64,000 nucleotides of DNA from Promethearchaeota archaeon (GTDB taxonomy: Archaea > Asgardarchaeota > Lokiarchaeia > Sigyniarchaeales > SOKP01): NCBI GenBank assembly GCA_016839555.1, contig JAEOUA010000006.1, forward strand, positions 123,982-187,981, read 5' to 3'. The notes beneath the pieces are model-generated. The model searched no databases, had not been told where the DNA came from, and saw only the letters and a list, made by a program, of their open reading frames with translations. Shown here piece after piece: positions 55,501 through 64,000 of this stretch. Numbering within the stretch: the stretch's first letter is position 1; each line of letters opens with the position of its first letter. The position numbers and the translations under genes are program-made.

Positions 55501-57388
55501 AGGGATTGAACCATCGAAGGATATATAATGTCTTTCTGCGTAGCGCAGGACTATCATTTAAGTAATCCAAATTTCGCTCCAGAAATTCTTCTAAATATTC
55601 TATTTGTTCTTGAGACCAATAATAAATGGCACAATTGAGAGATTTCCCGTCCACTTCGGTGAACCATTCCAAATTTTGGATAAAGATCAGTATTGCATAT
55701 AAGAGCGAAATTACTTCTTCTGAGAATTTATTCTCATCCTCTTGAGTAAGTCCTGTATTGACAAGAGAAAAATCTAGTTCAAGAGTACTATAATGCATTT
55801 TTCCGCCACTAGAAGCCTTTTTCAACTGTAGCCAGGGACGATCCTTATTTTTATGCATTTTAAATAGAAATGTCAGAGCAGAAGCAAATCTATTGAGTGA
55901 ATGTATGACCCGCTTTTCTACATTATCCTCTTCAATCCCATCGATGTTGAATTGAGTTAATATCTGATTCTGTATATAGTCCAAGTTATTCGTATCTTCA
56001 AAAAATTTATTCCATAGAGTCCACCATCTCACGAATTTATCATATTGGTTCAAATAATCTGAAACAAAACAGTTTAAATTAAAGGATACCGCGCAGACAA
56101 CATCGTGGATGGGATCCGTTTCAAAGTCGAGGATTAAAGAGATCGGGCTATATTTTGGGATGGATATAGAATAAATTTCTCCAATCTTTGGGCTGAGAGG
56201 TTTATTTTCTAAGAGCGCCTGTGCTCGTTGTTTTAGAAAAGGTTTTTCCGCATAGAGAGGGGTGGGAACAATATTTTTTGGGTGTGCATCGATTTTATCA
56301 GCCACATCTTTAATAGTCTCATATATAGGGGCTTGACAATCTTTTAATTGTTCTGAAATAGTTTTTGAAGTATAAGGGATCAGTTGGAGGTCCCATTGGT
56401 CTCGAGGATAACAGTCATCGCATTTCAGCGTTTTTTTACAATCTTCTAAATAGGGGCATCTGGCGCAGATTGATTGGAGATTAAGCGGAATCTCCTCTAT
56501 ACTGCACGGAATTTCCTCTTTAAATTCCCGGAGTTTATTGGAAAGCGACTCATACAGAATAATGGTGTCTTTAAACGGCATCTTCACGATTTTTCGGCGG
56601 ATCTCAGAGATACCGAGTTTCATTTGCTTAACTTTAGTATATCGGGGAAAAATGCCATTTTCATCAACGCGTACGAAAAATTTATCATCTAACCCGTGAA
56701 TGTGTAAGAAATGATTGAAGGCCATAAAATAAAAGAGAATTTCGAAAAAATACTTCTTTCCGATACTATCCGGCCGAGACAGCTTGACATCGATGATTGA
56801 TATGCCGACTCTTGTATCCAACTCTTTTTCTGGTACTTCTCTGATGGTACCGTCAGCCAATAACTCTCTAATTTGTTCTTTTTCCTTGAACTTTACCTTC
56901 GAAAATCTGGTTGCTTCTACTTTTTTATTTCCTATTAATAAAAGGTCTGGTCGAAGCGTTTCCGAATAATCAGTAGGTATTTCTTCGCCAGGAGAAAGTT
57001 GAAAAAATTCCCAGATAAATTGCTCGGGTGTCTCAAAATCATATTCAATAAGACATAATTCTTGGTCTGTGCCATCAACTATTATTTTTTCATATAGCTT
57101 TATAAAGAAATCAGGTGTTAACTGTGGCCCTTTTAAAACATCCCAAGGAGCTTTCTGGAGCACTTTATTCTTATTATTTGGAAAGATAGTATCATAAACT
57201 TCATTCTCGTAATTTCTACCTAGTTTGATAATGAGTGCGCCTATTTTTTCACGCTCCAAAGGTTCAACTTCGCGATATGGGTGAATCCAAGAGCTATCAT
57301 TCTTTCCAAGATTCAGAAAGAGCTGCCGTTCGCAGTTAGATTCCAAATAATCTCCGAGATTTTGCTTATTCAAATGATTTTTAGTCAT
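52589..57388 (-). CDS. Giant nuclease-helicase: RecB/Cas4-like N-terminus and UPF1/Dna2-like SF1 helicase
   Basis: The ATG at 57,388 is preferred to TTG 57,406, giving 1,599 residues. Near the N-terminus is YLESNCERQLFLNLG (first Fe-S-type Cys), then a nuclease core with ISIIDVKLSR, and ICARCPYLEDC plus CDDC, the later cysteines of a Cas4/Dna2-like Fe-S nuclease. The C-terminal third is an SF1B helicase: Walker A GIQGPPGTGKTQT, VVDESSQVPV, VGDQNQLPPVQ, QINYRSHQDIVDF and NVLSSRARAKFI. Such proteins process DNA ends or RNA-DNA hybrids. It is divergent from the Argonaute, and its base composition is less AT-biased than the island to its left. Confidence 0.82.
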   Translation of the reverse strand: MTKNHLNKQNLGDYLESNCERQLFLNLGKNDSSWIHPYREVEPLEREKIGALIIKLGRNYENEVYDTIFPNNKNKVLQKAPWDVLKGPQLTPDFFIKLYEKIIVDGTDQELCLIEYDFETPEQFIWEFFQLSPGEEIPTDYSETLRPDLLLIGNKKVEATRFSKVKFKEKEQIRELLADGTIREVPEKELDTRVGISIIDVKLSRPDSIGKKYFFEILFYFMAFNHFLHIHGLDDKFFVRVDENGIFPRYTKVKQMKLGISEIRRKIVKMPFKDTIILYESLSNKLREFKEEIPCSIEEIPLNLQSICARCPYLEDCKKTLKCDDCYPRDQWDLQLIPYTSKTISEQLKDCQAPIYETIKDVADKIDAHPKNIVPTPLYAEKPFLKQRAQALLENKPLSPKIGEIYSISIPKYSPISLILDFETDPIHDVVCAVSFNLNCFVSDYLNQYDKFVRWWTLWNKFFEDTNNLDYIQNQILTQFNIDGIEEDNVEKRVIHSLNRFASALTFLFKMHKNKDRPWLQLKKASSGGKMHYSTLELDFSLVNTGLTQEDENKFSEEVISLLYAILIFIQNLEWFTEVDGKSLNCAIYYWSQEQIEYLEEFLERNLDYLNDSPALRRKTLYILRWFNPSESNVKHPYHHKKFFNLRAFAETTMSFPLIINYTWHELAKYLSKIPKYQPIFGYKEQIFYEVFWNRHFNFIDFQQWYRYLYNDGQKKATLLSELKKQMIKKVRTLDKLRQVFQQHGKSYLLGYNKPRAMEDFFDYELPESYHNIAQIWYLFEHYTTAYNEFELDNIRCMYPTYGVGKLKSAKINGIWQIPETSGSGSYGGYNGYFYEFELGGMSSNVKIDEGAWVICVPEMLRDAPSYKNYKWRIVIEDLNWDNNHWQVRTQTWSTDLLDNYIQELEEQSPYLQDYSLVNKISQKIIDLRNKRQALVQLGERILIDDTFYLYSYESNPWAQRLEKLLLRENFGESWLGKILAFKWNMTQKTALEYPDPFPYEGRLPEVYLYAPNLLPSYSYTPKKLLTPISPPPDASQEQAILNAMKYTIYGIQGPPGTGKTQTIAMLIDEYIHRQKEKNRGPVKVLVMAFSYAALRVVFETIFNSLDNTGNLTEAAKAQLVFLHSRDQEPPSLHGSKTLYDAYFKDKKTLEMRQINGAGAKVFAEITHESDKKSYDILAPHNENLILFTNAHQLFDLKKKRYGKLSFINLGFAFDLIVVDESSQVPVNQIMSALLYVKNFGVEIMSKDLSAASGQQISDIEKLNELYLVSKETKRSPDVDELTKLVIVGDQNQLPPVQQVLPPKKLEPILDNLFGFYADNHRIPNDQLQINYRSHQDIVDFTNYMDIYERDIAPLTNKDKTIEGDFHRLQDWIAAGKEPKIESWVLDVLDKGIAVESIIHQNKYETAVSPLEAYIVIQLVLGYYLMNIPEKSKAFEKELRNIQRMFWTEKLGVVAPHNAQGRLIIRQLHQILNDYDLNALGERELMELLKKTIYSVEKFQGSARDFIITSIGISAQDQLLSEEEFIYNLNRFNVLSSRARAKFILICSKNFLTYIPNDKELMQTAAKIRRFALDYCNNEKELNFYMNKDKLRIKFRYHT

Positions 57389-57723
57389 CTGATATGATAA
57401 TATCAATTAAAATTATTAAATTAAGTGGTTTAACCATTAAAGTGAAATCTTACTAAAATTATTAAATAGATAATATGAATATAATATTTAAGTTAAAGGA
57501 ATTTCAGCTCTTTTAGATAAAATTAATTTTTGTATATGACCAAACTTTATTATATTTTTTAAAATATTTTAAGAATCTCTCTTAGATTTATTTTTTTTTG
57601 AAATAAACTATTTCTCCTCCTCGAATAATTACGACAAAATTCAGAAAACCTTCACTCTACATAATTTTAAACCTTGAATCAAATAATTCTTTAAAGAAAA
57701 AAAACATAGAAAAAAGTGATTTT
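57389..57723. other. Divergent intergenic region between helicase and Argonaute
   Basis: No gene is supported. The AT-rich region should contain both promoters. There is no clear ribosome site before the Argonaute TTG. I see no repeat or hairpin worth naming. Confidence 0.4.
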
Positions 57724-60459
57724 TTGAAGAAATATAAAATTGCTGACAAAAGATGTAATATATGTGGAGGTCTTATTTCATGGGATGATTACCCAAATCC
57801 AAAATTGCCTATTCATGTTGATAATAAAGGATATAAAATTGGAGATGGAGATTGCCATTATTATCTAAAAGAGGATTATAATCATTTTTCAACCCAAAAA
57901 TTTCATAGATTTGGAAGTAATGGTAAATTAAATCTTTTTGAGTCATATATACCTCATATAACACGATTTTTAATTGGAAAAATAGATAAGAAAATTAATG
58001 TTATAACATATTTAATCAAAATTCCAGATAAGACTGAAAAAGATGAATTATATAGAAATATAAACAAAATAACAAGATTATTATTCGATAATAATGAAAT
58101 AATTTCATTTTTTAAAATAATTCCTGAGATTTCAGAAGAAGAAAAAAAGAAATTTGTTACCATTAATATTTTAAATAATTTATCCATAAATAATGAGGAA
58201 CTTCAAAAAATTATTAATACCCACTTAAATTCTAACTTAAAAATAGTCAATAGCTCAGAAGAAATAATAAATTTAGAGGATAATCTCGATGAATTAAAAA
58301 CTTTTTTCGATTCAATTTTTTATGAACTTAGATTTAAATTTAAGAAAGATAATATTGAACCTTATGTTCGTTATTTCTATGATATTACTGAAGAAAAAAT
58401 CTTGTTTTATGTAGATATAGACGTTGGTTATCCTTTAGAAAGTTCAAAGCCAATTTCTAAGGATGAAATAGGAAAAAGAGTCTTAGGAAAAAGTCGGTTT
58501 AATATTAATAAAAAATACATATTAAGAGAAATTACTACAACTTCTATTTCAGAACACTTAAATTCTGAAGAGTATAGAAATTCTTTTATACCATTTATTC
58601 AGAATACATTCTTTAAAGCAGGAAAACCTAAGAAGCGGAAAGATGGAAAAAATTGGACTATATACGACTTATGGACAGAAATAAATGAAATTAAGCTAGA
58701 TAGAAATGATAATATAGCAATAGTCTCAGTAGGAACAGATTTTCGAGCAAAGAAATTCTTTTTTCCCAAATCAAGATTATTTATTCCTAAACCATACATT
58801 CCAGAAAAGACTGAGAGAGCAAACGATATCCAAAAAGTAAAAGAAGAATTATATAAAATGTTAAAGCAGAGACAAGAGATTTTGGAAAAATTAAAAACTT
58901 CACTAAAAATTATTCTTCTTGAAGAAGTAATTCCCAGATATTATGATCTTATGAAGTTTCCCTTCGAAATTGAGTTTAAAAATAAAATTTTTAATTTACA
59001 AAGAAAAGAAGATGACAAATATTATTTAAATTATATACCTCAAGAACTATTAAAGTCTGATTATTTACCTCTTGCGGGAAAATTTGAGTTTGCTATTTTG
59101 TCAATACTACCCAAAAATCTTACTAAAAAGGAACAAAACTATTTCGAAAGTTTTGAAGCAAGCCTTAAAGAAGAATTAATTAATTATAATTTAGCTAGTA
59201 ATGTAAAGATTGAAAATCCAATTAAATATACATTTAATTCTGAAAGTATCATTAATAATGAAAGAAATGTTTGGGCAGATAATTTTAATAAAGAAATAGC
59301 TCCTAAACTAATAAGATATAATGAGGAAATTAAAGACTCCTCTAAAATTGTGATCTTATTATTAGGTTTAAAAGAGCTGCATACTGCTTCGAAAATTTTC
59401 AAAAGAGAAATGGAGAATTATTTTTATAATTTATTAAAATCCAAGTTAAGTTCTTTACACTTCAGTGTCGTTCAAGGAATAAAATATGATAAAAAGAGTC
59501 CAAAAACAAAGTCACAAAAGGCAACTATGTTTTATAGAAATTGCCTCCAAAATATAGCAGCTAATAATCCAAAAAGTGATATAGCTAAAAAAATAAGGAA
59601 AGGACTTATTTTTACAAAAAAGAGACCTTTTGGAACTTTAGAAATGGAAAAAATTGAAGAATCTGTGGATATGATCGCTGGATTCGATGCCTCAAAAGCT
59701 GAGCATGCAGAATTTTCTACTCCAAGAGGAGCCACTATTACTATGATAGATCCTTACGGAAGGCAAATAAAAACAGGTTATATTGAAAATGCTCTTACTA
59801 ATGCGGGAGTGATAAGTGAAAAAGCTGTACGAGATATAATTATTGATACTTTAAATATTCAGAAAAATTTACTAAGGGAGAGTTATGAGAGTTCAAATAA
59901 AAATGTTAAAAAAAATACATTAGATTATTTTATTTATAAAAATCCAGATATTCAAAAAAAGATTTTATTTGTTTATGACGGAAAATTCTACCAAAAACAA
60001 ATTTCCTCTTTTATTACGATTTATAGAGAATTGAAAAAGAAATATTCAATAATGCCTGAAATTTATTTATTTGAAATTTTAAAATCTCATCCGATTAGAA
60101 ATTATTTATACAAAGATAATAAGGTTGAAAATATTCCATTCGGAACTTTAGCTATTTTGAATGAAAAAGAAATACTTCTAACTAGCCATATTTTACCTAA
60201 TAAAAAATATATGGTTAATTCTTGCCTTTATAGATTTAAAATGTTACTTACTAATAAAGAACAAACCGATGTAGTTTATCAGATTACAGAAAAAGAGCTT
60301 TTAAAGGTTGGAATAAAATTATTTCAAACCTCCTTATTCAACACAGGAAAAAGTGGTAGGCCTCTCAAAGAAACAAAAGTAATACATGAAAGTCATAAAT
60401 TGTCTAAAGAATATTCTGAAAAACCCGATTCTATTGGAATTTTACATTACAAGGATTAA
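57724..60459 (+). CDS. ago: Long prokaryotic Argonaute
   Basis: The PIWI domain is clear: MIAGFDASKAEHAEFSTPRGATITM (Asp655, first catalytic residue), a possible glutamate finger in TGYIENALTNAGVISEKAV, ILFVYDGKFYQKQ (Asp752, second), and PEIYLFEILKSHPIRNYLY with FGTLAIL, ending with GRPLKETKVI. The MID region precedes it (KIVILLLGLKEL onward). The 911-residue length exceeds usual prokaryotic Argonautes (650-800); the extra includes an N-terminal CNICGG zinc-knuckle-like segment with a later Cys/His. The protein stops about 25 residues after GRPL, so the fourth catalytic residue and C-terminal 5'-end pocket are not evident. TTG start is tentative. Confidence 0.85.
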   Translation: MKKYKIADKRCNICGGLISWDDYPNPKLPIHVDNKGYKIGDGDCHYYLKEDYNHFSTQKFHRFGSNGKLNLFESYIPHITRFLIGKIDKKINVITYLIKIPDKTEKDELYRNINKITRLLFDNNEIISFFKIIPEISEEEKKKFVTINILNNLSINNEELQKIINTHLNSNLKIVNSSEEIINLEDNLDELKTFFDSIFYELRFKFKKDNIEPYVRYFYDITEEKILFYVDIDVGYPLESSKPISKDEIGKRVLGKSRFNINKKYILREITTTSISEHLNSEEYRNSFIPFIQNTFFKAGKPKKRKDGKNWTIYDLWTEINEIKLDRNDNIAIVSVGTDFRAKKFFFPKSRLFIPKPYIPEKTERANDIQKVKEELYKMLKQRQEILEKLKTSLKIILLEEVIPRYYDLMKFPFEIEFKNKIFNLQRKEDDKYYLNYIPQELLKSDYLPLAGKFEFAILSILPKNLTKKEQNYFESFEASLKEELINYNLASNVKIENPIKYTFNSESIINNERNVWADNFNKEIAPKLIRYNEEIKDSSKIVILLLGLKELHTASKIFKREMENYFYNLLKSKLSSLHFSVVQGIKYDKKSPKTKSQKATMFYRNCLQNIAANNPKSDIAKKIRKGLIFTKKRPFGTLEMEKIEESVDMIAGFDASKAEHAEFSTPRGATITMIDPYGRQIKTGYIENALTNAGVISEKAVRDIIIDTLNIQKNLLRESYESSNKNVKKNTLDYFIYKNPDIQKKILFVYDGKFYQKQISSFITIYRELKKKYSIMPEIYLFEILKSHPIRNYLYKDNKVENIPFGTLAILNEKEILLTSHILPNKKYMVNSCLYRFKMLLTNKEQTDVVYQITEKELLKVGIKLFQTSLFNTGKSGRPLKETKVIHESHKLSKEYSEKPDSIGILHYKD

Positions 60460-60489
60460 GCGTCTTTTAAAAAACAAATTTAGAGATAA

Positions 60490-60759
60490 ATGGAACGAAA
60501 AGATTTTGAAAAGAGAAAAAGGATAGTAATTAAGAATGGTTTGAGTAATATAAAAGCTTTAAAGGAAACTTTTGAAAAATTAAGAGAAATAAACTGGTAT
60601 GAAAATTGGGAATATCCCAATGAATATAGAAAGGTTAATGGTACTAAACTTGATCCAATAGACATAGATCATTTATTTGATAAAATAGAATTAATAATAT
60701 TCGAACTCACAAAATTTCCACGAAAACTTAGATTATTATGGGAAGTAGGATTAAAATAA
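60490..60759 (+). CDS. Small uncharacterised protein after the Argonaute
   Basis: This 89-residue basic helical protein is unrecognised. It lies 30 bases after, and in the same frame as, the Argonaute; three stop codons separate them (TAA 60457, TAG 60481, TAA 60487). It could be an Argonaute-associated accessory or an unrelated small gene. No motif is visible. Confidence 0.45.
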   Translation: MERKDFEKRKRIVIKNGLSNIKALKETFEKLREINWYENWEYPNEYRKVNGTKLDPIDIDHLFDKIELIIFELTKFPRKLRLLWEVGLK

Positions 60760-60846
60760 GTATAATATTAATCTCCTTTATCTATTACCTTTAGAGAATA
60801 ATTTTTAAAATAGTTGAGTCTGATCTAAACCAATTTTTTAATATTA

Positions 60847-61873
60847 TTAAAAATCAGTAATTTTTTTTCCAATTTTAAAATATGAGATAAGCCACCCCAG
60901 ATTATAAGATACACGTTGAAGGATATGTAAAATAATAAATGTAATTCTTTTTTTTAATGAAAACTCATTAGAGCTATAAAGGCACCAATGATATTTGAGA
61001 TTTTTTGTAATTTCTCTAAGCCTTAAAGGTGGTCTTAGAGATTCATAATTCAAATTATTATAATTAGTTTCTGATGGATTATTAAAATTGAAAAATGTCA
61101 TTAATTCAACAAATTGTATTTTTAAATTCTAGTTTTAACCAATTTTTTATTTTAATATTTTAATTACTTTAAGATTGAATATATTTAAAAACTACTTCAT
61201 AGCATCCTTTTCCATATCTATAGAAAGTTTAGATAAAATCTTGAATTGTTGTTCTATAATTATGTTTAATAATCATATTTTCCTCAAAACCAAAAGAATA
61301 TCCCAACTTAGCTAATTTAAAACTGAGACCGTTATCTTCTCCACCTGGATAAATATGAGTTTTATCAAAACCATTCACTCTTATTAATAAGTTTCTCCTA
61401 TAGCAAGCATTCGCAGTAACTAAGTATTGAAGCTGGACTGGAGGTTCTAAAATCCTATGGAAGGTATAATATTGACTTATTTTCCCATTTTTAACTGGAA
61501 GTACCTTTCCACCTATTCCTGCTATACTATTATTAATCCAGTAATTAGAATTTCTTATTGAATGAATCCAATTAGGATCAACTATACAATCATCATCAGT
61601 AAAAGCGATGTAATCGCTATTTGATAATTTTATTCCGATATTTCGCGAAGCCCCTGGACCTATAGGGAAAGGATTTTCACATACAATTGGAACGAATTCA
61701 TGGCGCTTTCTCCTCCATAGATTTAGAATCCTGCTTGTATTATTGCTTGATCCATCATTAATAACAATAATTTCATTTGGTTGTTCCTTTAAATTTTTAA
61801 ATGATTTTAAGAGATTAACTAATTTTTTGACTCTGTTATGAGTTGGAACAACAATTGATATTGATGTAATCAT
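60847..61873 (-). pseudogene. Broken family 2 glycosyltransferase
   Basis: The first 214 codons (61,873-61,232) are a good GT2 domain: ISIVVPTHNRVKKLVNLL, EIIVINDGSSNNT, GASRNIGIKLSNSDYIAFTDDDC (DxD-type motif) and YPGGEDNGLSFKLAKLGY (ED acceptor-site motif). An in-frame TAA at 61,229 interrupts it; the same frame continues TFYRYGKGCYEVVFKYIQS, as GT2 proteins do, before a second stop. A further C-terminal-like piece (84 codons, 60,847-61,101, ending LGWLISYFKIGKK) is in another frame. The truncated 214-residue form could still fold but lacks the usual C-terminus. GGAGGG ribosome site precedes the ATG. Confidence 0.7.
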
Positions 61874-61913
61874 TCTAAATTCCCTCCATCTACATATTAG
61901 AAATTAACATTTA

Positions 61914-63149
61914 TTAATCCTTAAGCATAATTTTATTTTCATCAACTTTTTTTAGAAATTCTATCAAAATTCTATAGCAATTCCAGAGGTTTTGAAAATC
62001 CAATTTATCGATGGTATCATCTGTGGTGTGATAGTGTGTCGCAAATCCTTCTTTTGGCGACCCTACGAGTGAGCAACACGTAATATTATTTCGCGAATAT
62101 GCCATAGAATCTGTGTAGCCCGAAACATTACCTATTGTATGTGAAACATCTAAATCTGTCGCGATTTTGGACAGTTCTTCGCCGAGGGTTCGGGAAAGAG
62201 GAACTAATGAGTATAATTCTCTAATATCTATTTTCTGAGTAGAATCCCTGCCACCGACCATATCAATATTAACCACAAGTGCATCTTTCAATTCAGCAAA
62301 ATGTTTTTTGGAAAAGCGTTTACTCCCTCGATCTCCAATCTCCTCACAGCCATGTGAAACTAGCCAAACTTCTGTAGTTTCTAATCCTCCTAAGGTGTTC
62401 AAGTGCTTCGCAAGTTCAAAAATAATAGCGATAGATGTTAAATTGTCATCTGCGCCCATAACCGGTGTATGTGAAACGCATTTAATTATTGTATAAATGA
62501 GGAGAGGGATTAGAGCCGTCAAAATTAAAAGGAGACTTAAATCAACTGCGGGGACAAATAGGAACGAAATTTCAAATACATATAGTATTATTTTCAAGAT
62601 GTAAATTCCAAGCAAAAGAAAGCTCAACATAACTGGGATTCCCATTATTGTAGTGAAACGCTTCGGCCACCGTTTTAGAATTGGAAATTCCCAATTAGAA
62701 TCATGATGCCCTCCGATTAAAACGGTGTGTTTAACTGCTTTTTTTGGTGTAAATCTCCCATATACATTAGTGGATTCTTTTGTTTTAAAAAGCGGATCGA
62801 TGAATTCGATATTGCGCAATAGATTTGTTTGAATAACGATGAATGAGATCACCATCAATATCAATGAAAATAATAGAGGGATGAGATTAGGATAAAAAAA
62901 GTAAATCCAATATAAGACGGTAGTAAGTATTATATTTACCATTGAAATACGATATGTAGCTCGATAGGAGCCTGGATGGCAATAAAAATGTTCTATAGTT
63001 GCATCATCAGTATACTTTTTAAAGGTTTCTAAGATAAATGTGGCGCATTCTGCTTCTTGGATACTACATGGCGGTCTGGGACCAATCGTATCACATATGA
63101 TTTGGATTGTGTTTTGCATTGAATCTTTAATCTCTTCTTTTCCATTCAA
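61914..63149 (-). CDS. M28-family metallopeptidase with internal membrane segments
   Basis: The zinc-ligand motifs of M28 aminopeptidases are in order: VLIGGHHDSNWE, VMGADDNLTSIAI, SHGCEEIGDRGSKRF, VVNIDMVGGRDS and THYHTTDD. Between residues about 70-110 and 165-230 are hydrophobic membrane helices inserted into the peptidase fold, so the enzyme is membrane-anchored. I favour TTG 63,149 as start because GGAGG lies 9 bases before it; the ATG at 63,158 directly abuts GGAGG. Substrates are probably peptides. Confidence 0.82.
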   Translation of the reverse strand: MNGKEEIKDSMQNTIQIICDTIGPRPPCSIQEAECATFILETFKKYTDDATIEHFYCHPGSYRATYRISMVNIILTTVLYWIYFFYPNLIPLLFSLILMVISFIVIQTNLLRNIEFIDPLFKTKESTNVYGRFTPKKAVKHTVLIGGHHDSNWEFPILKRWPKRFTTIMGIPVMLSFLLLGIYILKIILYVFEISFLFVPAVDLSLLLILTALIPLLIYTIIKCVSHTPVMGADDNLTSIAIIFELAKHLNTLGGLETTEVWLVSHGCEEIGDRGSKRFSKKHFAELKDALVVNIDMVGGRDSTQKIDIRELYSLVPLSRTLGEELSKIATDLDVSHTIGNVSGYTDSMAYSRNNITCCSLVGSPKEGFATHYHTTDDTIDKLDFQNLWNCYRILIEFLKKVDENKIMLKD

Positions 63150-63320
63150 AAGATACATCCTCCAGTTTAAATTAATTAAAAAATGACATATAATCTAGTA
63201 AATTTTAAACGATAAAATTATTATATTTCTTAGATTTGTTAAAGAAATTAGTACTGAAAAAAATTAATTATTTAATTAATTTAATTATTAAATTTATATC
63301 AAATAATTTAGGTTATTAAA

Positions 63321-64000
63321 TTGAAAAAAATTCAATCGAATACTTTAATTTCCCCAGAAAAGATAAGAAAAATTGCTCTCTTAGTAAGTGGAGAAGATCC
63401 TGATTTAGTTTTACATATTTTAAATAAGGAATTAGAATTAGAGGAGATTTCAAAATCAAGGGGATTTCATACTTATGATTGCAATTTTAGAGATAAAGAT
63501 ACTCCATTTACTTTAATGATCACTGGAATAGGACCATCATGTACTGAAATTGCATTTACCGAATTAGCAATTTGTGGAACAAGAATTTTTTTGAGAGCCG
63601 GCACAAGCGGAGGGTTATTAGATATTATTGAAGTCGGGAATATTGTTATAACTTCAGAAGCATTATGTTATGATGGTGTTAGCAATTTATATCTGAAGAA
63701 TAAGAAGAAAGTAATTGCCGACAAGGAAGTAGTAAAAAAAATAGTTAAATCGGCTAAGAATTTAGGTATAAAATATTTAAAGGGGACAACCCTTACGACT
63801 TCGGCGTTTTATGCTATGGGAGCAAAAAAGCAGAATGGAGAAATATTATATGCAGGATACTCTTCTGCTCCTAAGAAATTTACACCTAATGGATTTGAGA
63901 AATTAAAGGAAATATTAGAAAATAAGGAAATTATTAATATAGATATGGAAACTGCAACATTATTAATGCTTTCTGAAATCTATGGAATGAAAGCAGGATC
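63321..64000 (+). CDS. Nucleoside phosphorylase, uridine/purine phosphorylase family (3' end cut by window)
   Basis: Translation from TTG 63,321 is open to the window end (226 codons). It shows ALLVSGEDPDLV, LMITGIGPSCTEIAFTEL, the phosphate-binding FLRAGTSGGLLDIIEVGNIVI, and the nucleoside-ribose contact INIDMETATLLML, all in the order of uridine and purine nucleoside phosphorylases. These split nucleosides to base and ribose-1-phosphate. The N-terminus is longer than usual by about 15 residues. The C-terminus lies outside the window. Confidence 0.85.
   Translation, partial: MKKIQSNTLISPEKIRKIALLVSGEDPDLVLHILNKELELEEISKSRGFHTYDCNFRDKDTPFTLMITGIGPSCTEIAFTELAICGTRIFLRAGTSGGLLDIIEVGNIVITSEALCYDGVSNLYLKNKKKVIADKEVVKKIVKSAKNLGIKYLKGTTLTTSAFYAMGAKKQNGEILYAGYSSAPKKFTPNGFEKLKEILENKEIINIDMETATLLMLSEIYGMKAG

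Noticed and set aside
60457..60759. Small ORF after Argonaute as its C-terminus by read-through
   Set aside because: Three stop codons separate them and the small protein has no PIWI C-terminal motif.

Overview
The window comes from an AT-rich archaeal genome. Evidence is the TATA-box/leaderless-style gene starts, a histone-fold protein, an AbrB/PIN toxin-antitoxin pair, and an Argonaute. A protein that joins a ubiquitin-like domain to a treble-clef/RING-like cysteine array, plus leucine-rich-repeat remnants, makes an Asgard archaeon (Lokiarchaeia-like) my best guess. That placement is inference: there is no rRNA or other marker gene here. I saw no tRNA, rRNA, CRISPR array or intact transposase.

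Layout. (1) 1-8.8 kb is metabolic: an acyl-CoA synthetase (cut by the window edge), an FAD-dependent oxidoreductase, a SAM methyltransferase, a sulfatase-like hydrolase with an atypical active site, and an MFS transporter. At 3.3-4.95 kb lies a scar: pieces of a second acyl-CoA synthetase/oxidoreductase block interrupted by PIN-domain genes, one of them in a complete AbrB/PIN module. (2) 9-14.1 kb holds an RmuC-like gene flanked by two pieces of a leucine-rich-repeat gene, a two-gene unit ending in a histone-fold protein, and an ATPase with a helix-hairpin-helix tail. (3) 14.6-52.5 kb is a very AT-rich island of probable genome-defence genes. It contains a five-gene radical SAM/DUF2284/exonuclease-like operon; a seven-gene BREX-like operon (BrxC-like ATPase, PglZ, short BrxL, but no PglX methylase); a DpdA-like tRNA-guanine-transglycosylase relative with a DUF6884 partner; two divergent paralogous DNA methylases with a PD-(D/E)XK nuclease; a nucleotidyltransferase; two more DNA methylases with an ArsR-like regulator and a TdeIII-like restriction enzyme; and a divergent pair made of a winged-helix/TPR protein and a four-gene operon that begins with the ubiquitin-like/zinc-finger protein. 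(4) 52.6-60.8 kb has a giant Dna2/UPF1-like nuclease-helicase divergent from a long Argonaute. (5) 60.8-64 kb returns to ordinary genes: a broken glycosyltransferase, an M28 peptidase with membrane segments, and the start of a nucleoside phosphorylase.

How they could work together: modification enzymes (four amino-methylases and a putative 7-deazaguanine DNA transglycosylase) would mark self DNA, while the restriction nucleases, BREX-like complex and Argonaute act on foreign DNA. The strongest candidates for undescribed systems are the operon at 46,953-52,484 (ubiquitin-like/zinc-finger protein, winged-helix protein, nuclease-like protein, AlbA_2/Schlafen-like protein), the radical SAM operon at 14,612-19,315, and the PglX-less BREX-like operon adjoining the DpdA-like pair. 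All functional statements rest on motif reading by eye; no database search was possible.
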